A stretch of 64,000 nt of DNA, taken from DAOTXR01 sp034435375 (GTDB lineage: Bacteria; Chloroflexota; Anaerolineae; Aggregatilineales; UBA3940). Below the pieces are notes generated by a model. The model did no database searches. It saw only the letters and a list, made by a program, of their open reading frames with translations, and was not told the DNA's origin. Below, one piece after another: positions 34,684 through 43,547 of this stretch. Where the stretch lies: NCBI GenBank assembly GCA_034435375.1, contig DAOTXR010000080.1, positions 120,550 through 184,549 of the forward strand, read 5' to 3'. The position numbers were made by a program, and so were the translations under genes. Position 1 is the stretch's first letter. Each line of letters opens with the position of its first letter.

Positions 34684-35688
34684 TTAACTCATCTCATCAA
34701 GCCGCTTCTGCCATTTCGCGACCAGGCGATCATAAGCCTCCTGAGAGATCTCACCATTTGCAAGCCGCATATCCAGGTTGTCAAGCAGCGCCTGAATCTC
34801 CTGCCGCGTCTGGGGTGTCTGCGACACCGGCTGCTGAGATTGCTGCTGCTGTTGCTGCTGGAACATGCCTGCCATCATCTGACCCAACCCAAGGCCGGCT
34901 CCTATACCAACGCCAGTCCCCGCAGCCCCTCCTGGATTCTGCGCCGCATCGCGCAGCGCATCCGCAGCCTGGAGAGCCTGGTAAGTTGCCACATCCAGCA
35001 AACCCATATTGCGCAAATCCTCAGCCGTCGTTGGCGCTGCCGAGAGAGGCTTCATCTCGAATGCCTTCAGCAGAAGGCCAACCGCCTCAAACTTATCGCG
35101 CAACTGAGCCAGTGTAGCCTGCTCAACCTCGTTGATCATCCGATTCAGCGCCATGAGATCGCCCGGCGCAGCCGAGGCAATCACATCTTGCAACTCACCA
35201 AGGACCATAGTCAACAACCGCTCTTTGATATCCCCAACACGTACAATCGGCTTGCCTATCGCATACTGCTTGGCAAACCGCTGAGGGTCGCTGACACGAA
35301 TGTCCATAACTCCATGGCCCTGGAGAAGAAGCCAGCCCAAACCTTTTCCCGGCGTCTCCAGTGCAAGCGGCTGCGACGTCCCCCAACCAATCTGCGGAAA
35401 GTCACCAGTATTGATAAAGTAGACCTCAGCTGTGAAAGGCGTCTGGTTATTAAATGCCCTGCCAATCAGATCGACCAACAGAGGGATATTCGCCGTTGTG
35501 ATTGTGTGAGTGCCCGGCCCCAGGGCATCAAGCGCCTGACCACCGCGTACAAAAACCGCCGCCTGGTTCTCACGCACAACCACCTGAGACCCTATGCGGA
35601 AGTCTCCACTGCCACCCTGGGGCTCGCGGTAGGCAAGCTCTTCGCTGCCCACATTAGGGTGCTGGATAAGATCGAGAACTCTTGCCAT
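34684..35688 (-). CDS. SPFH/Band-7 domain protein with C-terminal SHOCT-like motif
   Basis: The 334-residue protein resembles the YdjI-type 'virion core/SPFH' proteins. It has a short N-terminal segment, an SPFH core (about 30-240; 'VVVRENQAAVFVRGGQALDALGPG', 'VYFINTGDF'), and a Gly- and Gln-rich linker with nine Gln in a short run. A SHOCT-like C-terminal hairpin ('LANGEISQEAYDRLVAKW') closes it. There is no transmembrane helix, so it probably oligomerises on the inner membrane face. The next three minus-strand genes upstream are membrane or helical proteins, two with zinc ribbons or DUF2207. This suggests a membrane-maintenance cluster (inference). ATG 35688 follows AGGAGAG/AGGA. Confidence 0.82.
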   Translation of the reverse strand: MARVLDLIQHPNVGSEELAYREPQGGSGDFRIGSQVVVRENQAAVFVRGGQALDALGPGTHTITTANIPLLVDLIGRAFNNQTPFTAEVYFINTGDFPQIGWGTSQPLALETPGKGLGWLLLQGHGVMDIRVSDPQRFAKQYAIGKPIVRVGDIKERLLTMVLGELQDVIASAAPGDLMALNRMINEVEQATLAQLRDKFEAVGLLLKAFEMKPLSAAPTTAEDLRNMGLLDVATYQALQAADALRDAAQNPGGAAGTGVGIGAGLGLGQMMAGMFQQQQQQQSQQPVSQTPQTRQEIQALLDNLDMRLANGEISQEAYDRLVAKWQKRLDEMS

Positions 35689-35720
35689 CTTGTCCTACTC
35701 TCCTCATATTCCGCGCCGCG

Positions 35721-36248
35721 TTACACAGCCTCAACCATGCCCTGCATGGCCTCCACGCGGCGCTTAAACGTATTATTCGCTTCCGTAACAACGCTGTCCA
35801 GCTGGCGCAGCACGCTAGCGACCTCTTCCGTGCCCAGAACCTCCTGCAGCCGCTGCAGGCCCGTCGCAAACTGCTCTTGATAGACAATCAACGCGTTGTC
35901 AAAGGCATACACACGCGCCAAAGCAGCCTCGTCAACCTTTACAGCATCAAACAGGCCAGCGTAGCCCTGCGCCGCGCTCTCAATCCGATCAATGAAGGTA
36001 CGAAGTTTGATGTCAATAGCCTGCACAGCCTCCATGTGTCTCAAGCCACCCTCGCTGACCAGCGCCTTCTGCAGGCGCGTAAATTCAGCCATCTGAGCCT
36101 CAAACACGCGGACCAGATGCTCACGAAGCAAGCGATCAGCAGCCCGCCGATCCTGCTTCTCAAAGTAGCCCTTGAATCCTGGTATCTTGCGAATCAGGTC
36201 CTCAACTGTTCCCTGGCCCTCTGTGATCAACTGGAAAAAGTCCGCCAT
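35721..36248 (-). CDS. Conserved-looking helical protein of unknown function in the SPFH cluster
   Basis: I do not recognise this 175-residue protein. It starts 'MADFFQLITEGQGTVEDL' and is almost wholly alpha-helical and charged, with probable coiled coil across residues 30-170. It has no signal peptide or membrane helix. ATG 36248 is chosen because AAGGAGA precedes it; the frame runs open to 36335 without a site. It is 32 bases upstream of the SPFH gene, so the two are probably co-transcribed. It could be a scaffold or adaptor for that protein. Confidence 0.65.
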   Translation of the reverse strand: MADFFQLITEGQGTVEDLIRKIPGFKGYFEKQDRRAADRLLREHLVRVFEAQMAEFTRLQKALVSEGGLRHMEAVQAIDIKLRTFIDRIESAAQGYAGLFDAVKVDEAALARVYAFDNALIVYQEQFATGLQRLQEVLGTEEVASVLRQLDSVVTEANNTFKRRVEAMQGMVEAV

Positions 36249-36298
36249 CAAGTTTCTCCTTTTCTGCTGCCTACAGACACAGCTCTCCAGCATCGCGA

Positions 36299-36814
36299 TC
36301 ACGACAGAAAATATTCTGTCCCACAGTAAGGGCATTTCAGCACACCCTTACCGACAAGTGAGATATTTCCACCACAGTGCTTGCACTGCTGCATCTCACG
36401 AATTGAGGCCGCTTCTGCAGAGTACAGCACTCCCTCAGCCCAATTGACATAGCCGCTGAACACACCCATGCCCACCAGCCCATAAATCATATCCTGAACA
36501 GCGGGCAGATCAGATTGAAGCTCTATCACGATATCCGAAACGTTGACCTTGCCCCGAGTTCTCACCATATCCAGAATCTTACGCTGAGCATCAGCCTGAG
36601 CCTGCTCAACTCGCTCACCACGATCCCGAATCAACGCCAGCACACCACCGCCGATCAGTGGCGCAACGACAAACACAGACAGCAATCCGAGCCCCAGGAT
36701 CGCCCCAGCCGGCTGAAGCTGTCCGCTCGCCAATCCTGCCACTAGCAGGGCCGAGCCTAACAGGCAGACACCCACCCCCACAACAACCAAGAGAACACCT
36801 ACAGTACGTGTCAT
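36299..36814 (-). CDS. Two-helix membrane protein with C-terminal zinc ribbon
   Basis: This 171-residue protein has two hydrophobic helices (about 5-28 and 36-62). A PCI/winged-helix-like helical part follows (about 75-130; 'ILDMVRTRGKVNVSDIVIEL'). The C-terminal zinc ribbon has Cys pairs in 'CKHCGG' and 'CPYCGTEYF'. The soluble part should face the cytosol. The function is unknown. The start ATG 36814 follows GGAG. It lies between DUF2207 and the helical protein gene, and shares the zinc-ribbon theme with the 13546-14904 protein. Confidence 0.65.
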   Translation of the reverse strand: MTRTVGVLLVVVGVGVCLLGSALLVAGLASGQLQPAGAILGLGLLSVFVVAPLIGGGVLALIRDRGERVEQAQADAQRKILDMVRTRGKVNVSDIVIELQSDLPAVQDMIYGLVGMGVFSGYVNWAEGVLYSAEAASIREMQQCKHCGGNISLVGKGVLKCPYCGTEYFLS

Positions 36815-36847
36815 AGGTTGCTCCGTTCACACACCACAAAGCCTTGC

Positions 36848-38758
36848 CTATCCAAAGCGGGCGCCTCCACCACCACCGCCGCCGCCACGACTGAAGCCAC
36901 CGCCGCTGAAGCCACCTCCACTACCAGAGCTCGACGGAACACTGCTAAACACCCTGGCAGTCGAGTTAAGCATCGAGAACAGGCCATCGCTCATACTGCT
37001 CAAGCCACCGAACATGCTCTGAGCCATCCCATCCAACGATGGAGCTGGTCGGACAGCACTTCCTGCCAAACTCTGGGGAACCTCACCGATCTCGCCCCCA
37101 CCCGTTGCCGTCCTACCATGCCCACGAGCATAGTGAGGCATGCCCACTGGAAAGTACCAGGAAGGTATAGGCGTGTTCGGGATACGGGAAAACTTGTTCA
37201 CCCAGGTACGCTCCAGCCCGAACGCGATGGCGTAGGCCAGGTAGCGATCAAACTGCTCAGTGACCTCTCTCAAATCAGCATAACGTTCTGCGCTCTGCAA
37301 ATATGCTTTGAATGCTTCCCACTTGGATGCTTCCTCTGCACCCTTACGTGTCTTGACTGGCATCACGCCGCTGACGGCGATCAAACTTACCGACACTACA
37401 CCCAACGCTGCGAACGGGCATAGAACAGCGTCGATCCGGCCTGCCAGCGCCGACATGGCGCAGAAACCAACACCCACAGAGAGCACTAGCCCGGTGATCC
37501 CCAATCCCAACCACCTCTGGCGGATAACCTGTGGGCTGGTTGGAAACAGACCGGCTTGGACCACTTCCTGGTATAGTTCACGCTGCAACCTAGGAATCGC
37601 AGTGTAGAACTTGTTGCGCAGATCATCAAGCTCAACCTGATCGCGTGAGCCGAACATCGCTTTCAACAAGAGACTTTCAAACGGACGCAGAGTGCCCTCG
37701 TAGTCATTACGCCGGACAAACACAAAGTCCTTGCCCGTCGTGAATCCGAAGACTTTCATCTCTTTCTCTTGCATGACAATCGCACCCCGCCGAGCCAGGT
37801 CAACCAGCGTAGCTACGATGTCCTGCAGGTCAGCTTTCTCGTCGACTAAAGTACCTACCACACCTGGAGGCAAGTCAGAAGGCGGTTCTGCAAGATAGGA
37901 AGGTGCTACTCCTACCTTTGGATCGCGCCCTCTGAGCAGCCACAAGAAATACACGCCAACCAACCCACCAATCAACAAAAAGACACCTAGTACACCAGCC
38001 AATAGATTCAGGATTGGTCGCCACGTGTCATTCCACGTCTGCTCGCGCTCATACTCTGCTTGCCAGGATGGCTTGGCCGCATTTGGAACAGCAGCGCTCG
38101 GGAATCGCACCCCGACCTCAAACTCGGCCTGCGGAGGAATGTTGTTAGTTTGCCAAGTCACAGAAGCCAAGTCACCTGCCACCGAATACGTTGCATTGCT
38201 AACACCAAAATAGACAGGCTCTAACGTGGTGTCGATAGCTGCTCCCGGCGGCATCCGCACCGTGACAGTTGAAGACTCGATAGTGAAATCATGTTCGGGG
38301 CCGACGGCTTTCCAAAAGAATCTGTGATACTCATCACCAACGATCAGCCCTCCCACAACTGTATACTCAACAACAAACAAACGAGTAGCATCGCGAGTAG
38401 GGGGATAGAACCAATTGATGACGATCTCGTTGCCATCCCGTGTCCAGTAGAAAGTGTTAGGCTGCCCGCTATAAGACTCCTCATATTGCCTGCCACCCTC
38501 ACGCACAGAGATATTCGTGATCTGTTCGACCTGGTCCACAGGAATGTCACGGACACCAAAAGTAAAATCTCCACCAATGAACTCAATCTCAAAGAGTTCA
38601 CTCACGTGAAATGTGCCGTCTGCGTTGATCTGAATGTCAACATCCCATCGATGCCACCGCAGAGTCTTGGTCTGCGCTTCAACCGAAGGCGCCACAGCCA
38701 GCGCCAGCAACAGAGCCGTGAAAAACGCGAGAAGCCAGGAGCGCAAGCGACCCTTCAT
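36848..38758 (-). CDS. DUF2207-family predicted membrane protein
   Basis: The 636-residue protein has a signal peptide (MKGRLRSWLL... cleaved near 'VEAQ', ~28) and an exported DUF2207 beta domain (about 30-260; 'WDVDIQINADGTFHVSE', 'ITNISVREG'). A transmembrane helix (~285-310) leads to a cytosolic part with a winged-helix-like region ('DIVATLVDLARRGAIVM'). Two more helices (~445-490) and a Gly/Ser-rich tail follow. This is the full architecture of the family, whose role is unknown. ATG 38758 follows GAGAGGA. It is the first gene of the minus-strand cluster that ends with the SPFH gene, and is divergent from the NUDIX gene. Confidence 0.85.
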   Translation of the reverse strand: MKGRLRSWLLAFFTALLLALAVAPSVEAQTKTLRWHRWDVDIQINADGTFHVSELFEIEFIGGDFTFGVRDIPVDQVEQITNISVREGGRQYEESYSGQPNTFYWTRDGNEIVINWFYPPTRDATRLFVVEYTVVGGLIVGDEYHRFFWKAVGPEHDFTIESSTVTVRMPPGAAIDTTLEPVYFGVSNATYSVAGDLASVTWQTNNIPPQAEFEVGVRFPSAAVPNAAKPSWQAEYEREQTWNDTWRPILNLLAGVLGVFLLIGGLVGVYFLWLLRGRDPKVGVAPSYLAEPPSDLPPGVVGTLVDEKADLQDIVATLVDLARRGAIVMQEKEMKVFGFTTGKDFVFVRRNDYEGTLRPFESLLLKAMFGSRDQVELDDLRNKFYTAIPRLQRELYQEVVQAGLFPTSPQVIRQRWLGLGITGLVLSVGVGFCAMSALAGRIDAVLCPFAALGVVSVSLIAVSGVMPVKTRKGAEEASKWEAFKAYLQSAERYADLREVTEQFDRYLAYAIAFGLERTWVNKFSRIPNTPIPSWYFPVGMPHYARGHGRTATGGGEIGEVPQSLAGSAVRPAPSLDGMAQSMFGGLSSMSDGLFSMLNSTARVFSSVPSSSGSGGGFSGGGFSRGGGGGGGGARFG

Positions 38759-38831
38759 GAAGTTCCTCTCCGTGGAAGCGCGGAATACGTCATCAATCTT
38801 AAAGACCACGCGCCAGCCAGCAAACCCCCAA

Positions 38832-38860
38832 TTGTCGGAGCATCCTGGGGCTACTATAAT
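38832..38860 (+). promoter_or_regulatory. Promoter of the NUDIX-WYL-SerK-like operon
   Basis: TTGTCG (38832-38837), 17 bases, TATAAT (38855-38860), 33 bases ahead of the NUDIX ATG. Same -35 sequence as the moaC promoter. Confidence 0.75.
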
Positions 38861-38892
38861 CTCTACAGAGCCTTCTGGCAAGCGGAGAGCAC

Positions 38893-39420
38893 ATGGGTGC
38901 AAAAGAGCAAGGTCTCGAAAAATCCCAAGGCCGCTATCAGGTAGTACCTCGCGTACTAGTCTTTGTGACAAATGGGTCAGACGTGTTGCTCCTCAAAGGG
39001 TCTCCGGACAAGCCCATCTGGCCAGGCCTCTACAATGGAATAGGCGGACATGTCGAGCAAGATGAGACGGTCTACGAAGCAGTCCAACGAGAGGTCTTGG
39101 AGGAGACTGGTCTGAACGAGATCACATCACTGAGGCTGAGAGGGATAATCAACATCGATGCTAAGAATCCCACAGGCATCATGCTCTTCGTGTTCACAGC
39201 AGTCAGCTCAAGCCGTACCGTGAGGCCCTCCAGCGAAGGCACACCAGAGTGGGTCAACTGGCGAGAGATAGACTCACAAGTGCTTGTCAAGGACTTGCCA
39301 ATGCTCCTCCCGCGTGTGTTATCAATGCAACCAACCGATCCGCCATTTTTTGCACGCTATTGGTACGATGAAGACGACGCACTAAGAGTTCTGTTCGATC
39401 CTCAGGGTGCTGACATCTAA
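38893..39420 (+). CDS. NUDIX hydrolase (MutT / 8-oxo-dGTP diphosphatase-like)
   Basis: The 175-residue protein has a complete NUDIX box (GX5EX7REUXEEXGU) at about residues 58-80, beginning 'GGHVEQDE' and ending 'REVLEETGL'. It should hydrolyse a nucleoside diphosphate linked to another group, with Mg2+. N-terminal strands 'PRVLVFVTNGSDVLLLKG' and 'WPGLYNGIGG' resemble MutT-type pyrophosphatases, but the substrate cannot be read from sequence. It is the first gene of an operon with a WYL regulator (11 bases later) and a SerK/SbnI-like gene. Confidence 0.88.
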   Translation: MGAKEQGLEKSQGRYQVVPRVLVFVTNGSDVLLLKGSPDKPIWPGLYNGIGGHVEQDETVYEAVQREVLEETGLNEITSLRLRGIINIDAKNPTGIMLFVFTAVSSSRTVRPSSEGTPEWVNWREIDSQVLVKDLPMLLPRVLSMQPTDPPFFARYWYDEDDALRVLFDPQGADI

Positions 39421-39431
39421 GGAATAGGATC

Positions 39432-40406
39432 ATGAGTCGCTCTCTGAGTCGAGCCGCACGGCTGCGCGAGATCGAGAACATGCTGTTTCGAAACACGCAC
39501 GGCATGCGCGTGACAGACATTGCACGCGCCTGTGGAGTCAACCGTCGGACAATTTATCGCGATATTGAACTGCTGTCCGAAGCCGGAGTTCCCATCTGGG
39601 AAGAGGACGGCCTCTATGGGATCGTCCGTGAGCAATACCTGGCAACTGTGCGCCTGAAGTTCAGCGAGGCCGTGGCACTCTATATAGCTGCCAGGCTGCT
39701 TGGACGGCACTCAGACGAGCACAACCCACACATTATTTCAGCGCTCAATAAACTAGCTACAGCCTTTCCCGATCCTTTGGCAGATTACATCAGCCGCACA
39801 GCCGAGGCCATTCGTGATCGCCCTGTGAATAGCACCTTCGTGGCCGTCCTAGAGGTAATCACACTGTGCTGGGCTGAGAACCACAAAGTACGCATCTGGT
39901 ATCGCTCGCCACGCAGCGGTGCAACCCGGCAGCGCGACCTGTCCCCTTACATGATCGAGCCATCCAGCACCGGAGGACTATACGTAATCGGCTTTGACGA
40001 TTGGGCACAGGACATCCGCACGTTCAAGCTAGAGCGGCTGGTGCGAGCAGAGCGCCTGCCTGCAACCTACACCATCCCTGAAAACTTCAGCCCCGCTGAC
40101 TACCTTGCTGACGCCTGGGGCATCATGTCGAGCCACGAAGCCCCCACACAAATTGTCCTGCGATTTAGTCCCAAAGTGGCATCATTCATCAGCGAGCGCA
40201 TCTGGCATAGCTCTCAGGTACTTGACGAGATGCCAGATGGCTCAATAACCATGCAGATCTGTGTCGCAGATCCCCGCGAGATGCGTCCCTGGATCCGAAG
40301 CTGGGGAGCAGAAGTCGAAGTCCTAGCTCCTCCAGCCCTCCGCCAGGCAATCGCTGAGGAGGCACAGCGACTCGCTACACTCTACCTACCAAGCCAAACG
40401 CCGTGA
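39432..40406 (+). CDS. HTH-WYL domain transcriptional regulator
   Basis: The 324-residue protein has an N-terminal DeoR/HTH_11-type helix-turn-helix (about 8-60; 'MRVTDIARACGVNRRTIYRDIELL'-like, here split across residues 25-47). A WYL domain (about 145-215; 'VRIWYRSPRSG', 'LSPYMIEPSSTGGLYVIGFD') and a C-terminal WCX-like region follow. WYL domains sense ligands such as nucleic-acid fragments or nucleotides, and these regulators often control DNA-damage or defence genes. The next gene starts inside its stop codon. The operon position suggests autoregulation. Confidence 0.9.
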   Translation: MSRSLSRAARLREIENMLFRNTHGMRVTDIARACGVNRRTIYRDIELLSEAGVPIWEEDGLYGIVREQYLATVRLKFSEAVALYIAARLLGRHSDEHNPHIISALNKLATAFPDPLADYISRTAEAIRDRPVNSTFVAVLEVITLCWAENHKVRIWYRSPRSGATRQRDLSPYMIEPSSTGGLYVIGFDDWAQDIRTFKLERLVRAERLPATYTIPENFSPADYLADAWGIMSSHEAPTQIVLRFSPKVASFISERIWHSSQVLDEMPDGSITMQICVADPREMRPWIRSWGAEVEVLAPPALRQAIAEEAQRLATLYLPSQTP

Positions 40407-41266
40407 CGAGAAAGATGACAAGCCCACTTCCTTTGGACAGCAAGATTCCTGACTTGCGCATTATCCCTCTTGGCAGGTTGCTGCCTCACGAACTACATGA
40501 CAGGCAACGTGCCAGACCACTCATTGAGCGGCTGCGCCAAGACGGAGTGCTGCGGAATCCCCCCATAGTGACTCCGCTAGGCCCTCATGACGACCGATTT
40601 GTCATCCTTGATGGCGCAAACCGCACTGTTGCATTGGACGTGCTCGGCATTGGCCATGTGTTGGTACAGGTCGTGCCATACGAGCCGCCACAGGTTGAAC
40701 TCTACACCTGGTACCACGTTTTGTCCGGGATCGAAGCAGACGAACTACAGCGCCAGTTCCAGGGACTAGCTGGACTGGACACTCTGCAGAGTGACATCTT
40801 CCATGCCAGAGCGGCCCTAGCGCGCAAGACCATTCTTGCCTATTACCTACTAGCCAATGGACAGGTCTACATGCTAGCGGGCGGTCTCGATCTGCACAAA
40901 CGCACACAACTGCTATGTCAAATCGTGGACTCATATATTGGCATTGCACACGTCAATCGGGTCAACACAGATCATGTCGATCAGCTGCTGACCATGTACC
41001 CTGCTCTATCCGCCGCAGTGATCTTTCCAAGCTACGAACCTGTCGAGATCCTGGACTTGGCCCAGAGTGGTCTGCGTGTACCAGCGGGGATTACCCGCCA
41101 TGTCATTCACGGACGGGCTTTACGCCTGAACTATCCTCTAGAAAAGCTGAGCGCAGCAGCTCCACTTGAGGTAAAAAACCAGGAGCTACTCAACTGGATC
41201 CACAGCCGATTCGAGCAGCGCGGAGTGCGTTACTATGCCGAATCAACCTACCTGTTCGATGAGTGA
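40403..41266 (+). CDS. ParB/Srx-fold protein resembling free L-serine kinases (SerK/SbnI)
   Basis: The 287-residue protein has an N-terminal ParB/sulfiredoxin-like domain: 'RLLPHELHDRQRARPLIE', 'GVLRNPPIVTPL' and 'FVILDGANRTVALDVLG'. These match the layout of SerK and SbnI, which phosphorylate free serine and use the Glu of the P-H-E motif and the Asp of the D-G motif; both are present here. It is longer than either by about 35-45 residues. ParB-family DNA binding is unlikely, as no HTH follows. It is translationally coupled to the WYL gene (GTG 40403 in the ATGA-type overlap; ATG 40415 is an alternative). The kinase role is an inference. Confidence 0.6.
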   Translation: MTRKMTSPLPLDSKIPDLRIIPLGRLLPHELHDRQRARPLIERLRQDGVLRNPPIVTPLGPHDDRFVILDGANRTVALDVLGIGHVLVQVVPYEPPQVELYTWYHVLSGIEADELQRQFQGLAGLDTLQSDIFHARAALARKTILAYYLLANGQVYMLAGGLDLHKRTQLLCQIVDSYIGIAHVNRVNTDHVDQLLTMYPALSAAVIFPSYEPVEILDLAQSGLRVPAGITRHVIHGRALRLNYPLEKLSAAAPLEVKNQELLNWIHSRFEQRGVRYYAESTYLFDE

Positions 41267-41340
41267 CCAGCCACTCCGCTTGCTTGGCGGTATGGAGAGT
41301 ATAAGCGCCCCCTATTCTGGTCTTTTTCACTTCCATCTCT

Positions 41341-41346
41341 TATAAT
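41341..41346 (+). promoter_or_regulatory. -10 box for a probably leaderless transcript
   Basis: TATAAT ends 7 bases before the ATG at 41354, so transcription should start at or next to the A of ATG. The -35 is poor and there is no ribosome binding site. Confidence 0.55.
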
Positions 41347-41353
41347 CCATCAC

Positions 41354-41734
41354 ATGGACATTGATTTCATCACCGATCCTGAGGTGGCACCCAGGCCGCG
41401 TCACGAGGTCCGTATTCTTGGACTCGCTGTGACATCGCTCCTATCCGACAGCCAGCGTCTCCAGGTTGAGATTGAGATCTCGCCCTTCGCGCCTGGAGAT
41501 CGGCCCAGCCTTGAGGTCACTGTCTGGACAGAAGACGGCACACTAGTCACTTCAGCCAGCGTGATCGAGACGATGCAGCGGATATTGGCCATGACATTGC
41601 ACCTCCGCAAGTCGGTAGCCCCCTCCAGCAAGTGCATTGTCCGAGCTGACCTGTACTATGATGCTGCGCAGGTCCAGCACAGTGTCAGCCAGTCCATTGT
41701 TTTGCCCAGCCACGCTCCCTCTCCAGCAGGGTAG
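41354..41734 (+). CDS. Small hypothetical protein upstream of the PknB-type kinase
   Basis: I do not recognise this 126-residue protein. It appears all-beta: 'HEVRILGLAVTSLLSDSQRLQVEIEISPF' and 'SLEVTVWTEDG' suggest an Ig- or C2-like sandwich. There is no signal peptide or membrane segment. The ATG is directly at the expected transcription start, so it is probably translated leaderless. It ends 40 bases before the kinase start and may be co-transcribed with it. Confidence 0.55.
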   Translation: MDIDFITDPEVAPRPRHEVRILGLAVTSLLSDSQRLQVEIEISPFAPGDRPSLEVTVWTEDGTLVTSASVIETMQRILAMTLHLRKSVAPSSKCIVRADLYYDAAQVQHSVSQSIVLPSHAPSPAG

Positions 41735-41774
41735 GTGGAAGCCATACAGATTTTATCACTGCGAGGCGACAATC

Positions 41775-43466
41775 GTGTCTGAGGACCTTGTAGGAAAACT
41801 GCTAGGCGGTAAATACGAACTGCAAGAACGGATCGGACGCGGTGGAATGGCCGAGGTCTATCGCGCCTACCATGCCGCCCTCGACCGCAACGTCGCGATC
41901 AAGATCCTTCACCCATTTCTGGGTGAAGACCCAGCCTTCAAAGATCGATTTGAGAGCGAGGCGCGGAATGTTGCGCGTTTGCGTCACCCTAACATAGTAC
42001 AGGTCTACGACTTTGAGCACGACACAACCCGCGACTTGTACTATATGGTAATGGAGTACATCGATGGTGCATCCCTGCGAGCACGTCTGCTCAGTCTAGA
42101 GTTTGAAGGCCAGCGACTAACCATCCCCGAATCAATCAACATTACACGCCAGCTTGCCAGCGCATTGGCCTATGCGCATTCCCGAGGGATGATTCACCGA
42201 GACATCAAGCCTGGCAACATCATGTTCGACTCCGAAGGGCGCGTCGTACTGACCGACTTTGGAATTGCGCGCATCATCAGCGGACCTAACATGACGGCAA
42301 GTGGGTCCATGGTAGGAACCCCGGCTTATATGTCCCCTGAGCAGGGGCTAGGGCAATCAGGCGATAACCGATCTGACATTTATTCGCTGGGCATCGTGCT
42401 CTACCAGATGGTCACAGGGACTATTCCCTACGATGCTGATACGCCCATTGCTGTCGTCCTCAAGCATGTCAATGACCCTCTGCCGCCACCATCCGGCCTG
42501 AACCCCGACATTCCGGAAGGGCTGGAGCGGATTCTCTACAAGGCGCTGGCTAAATCGCCTGCTGAACGTTACCAGAATGTCGAGGAAATGATAGTCCATC
42601 TCGACGACTTGGAAGCCGCCTCGACGCTCGTGATCCCTATTCCCGGCCACGCTGAAGGAGCGCAGCCAGCCGGAGCGGCTGTGCTCCGGCGTCCGGAGAC
42701 AGGCACAGTTGGAGAAGCGGAAGTGTCTCCGCGCAGAGCTGGCTGTCTAGCCTGGCTCATCCTCCTGCTGGTAGCCATCGGCGCCATGGCGGGAGGAGCT
42801 TACCTTACGTTCACAGGGACGCTCAGCACCTACCTGCCGTTTATGCCTGAGGTGGCGCTTGTCCTGACAGACACTCCCTCACCCTCCGCCACACCTGAGA
42901 TCACGCCAGGGCCAACCGCCACTCAGCTCACGAGCACTGATGACTTGCAGGCAACACAGATCAGCCTAACCCTCGAGGCTCTGGCTACTATGGTCATCAG
43001 ACCACAAACAACTGTCGCCAACCCAACGCCTGATCTGACAGCCACACAGGCCGCCTGCGAGTTCGACTACGAGATCGTTGGGCAGTCGCCCCCTAACGGA
43101 GCCGTCTACCCGGAGCTAACAACACTTACATTAAGCATCACGATCGTGAACGAGGGCAAGTGTCCTCTGCCAGACGACACACAGCTGATTTATGTTGAGG
43201 GATTCCATTTACAAGGACCAGAGGCAGTCGAGTTTGGCCACGAGATCCAGCCTGGAGGCAGACTCGACGTTGCGCTGGCGCTGCGAACTCCTGCCTACAA
43301 CGCAGACCGTTCGGTGGTGAGCAGCACCTGGGCTATTGTCCTACCTGACGGAACTCGAATAGGGCGTCCATTGACTTTCGAGCTCCGACTGTTCGACACT
43401 ACACCGGCAGCGCCAGAAAGCACCTCTATTTCTCCGGCTCCTCCTGTCACCTCTTCACCGCCCTAA
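41775..43466 (+). CDS. PknB-type Ser/Thr protein kinase with extracellular NBR1/Ig-like domain
   Basis: The 563-residue protein starts with a Hanks-type kinase (about 14-275): GRGGMAEVY (21-29), Lys43 in 'VAIKIL', 'HRDIKPGN', 'DFGIARI' and 'SPEQG'. A juxtamembrane stretch and one transmembrane helix (~328-348) follow. Outside there is a Ser/Thr/Pro linker and then a beta-sandwich (about 430-540; 'VYPELTTLTLSITIVNEGKCPLP') like NBR1-type Ig domains. PASTA repeats are absent. The start is GTG 41775, which begins 'SEDLVGKLLGGKYEL'. Upstream codons in this frame lie inside the previous gene. A second, simpler kinase is at 1222-2307. Confidence 0.92.
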   Translation: MSEDLVGKLLGGKYELQERIGRGGMAEVYRAYHAALDRNVAIKILHPFLGEDPAFKDRFESEARNVARLRHPNIVQVYDFEHDTTRDLYYMVMEYIDGASLRARLLSLEFEGQRLTIPESINITRQLASALAYAHSRGMIHRDIKPGNIMFDSEGRVVLTDFGIARIISGPNMTASGSMVGTPAYMSPEQGLGQSGDNRSDIYSLGIVLYQMVTGTIPYDADTPIAVVLKHVNDPLPPPSGLNPDIPEGLERILYKALAKSPAERYQNVEEMIVHLDDLEAASTLVIPIPGHAEGAQPAGAAVLRRPETGTVGEAEVSPRRAGCLAWLILLLVAIGAMAGGAYLTFTGTLSTYLPFMPEVALVLTDTPSPSATPEITPGPTATQLTSTDDLQATQISLTLEALATMVIRPQTTVANPTPDLTATQAACEFDYEIVGQSPPNGAVYPELTTLTLSITIVNEGKCPLPDDTQLIYVEGFHLQGPEAVEFGHEIQPGGRLDVALALRTPAYNADRSVVSSTWAIVLPDGTRIGRPLTFELRLFDTTPAAPESTSISPAPPVTSSPP

Positions 43467-43547
43467 AAATAAGTAAATATTACAAAAATAAAGAAGATTG
43501 CACAGATTTTGGCAATTAGGAAATATGCTGCAAGGAGACTGATCCCT

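Noticed and set aside
34840..35880. 346-codon open frame antisense to the SPFH gene and its neighbour
   Set aside because: It crosses two well-supported minus-strand genes, has biased low-complexity composition and no domain.
43464..43510. AT-rich block upstream of VKOR as an integration or origin element
   Set aside because: It is a short AT-rich gap without repeats or DnaA-box words; at most an UP-element-like promoter region.
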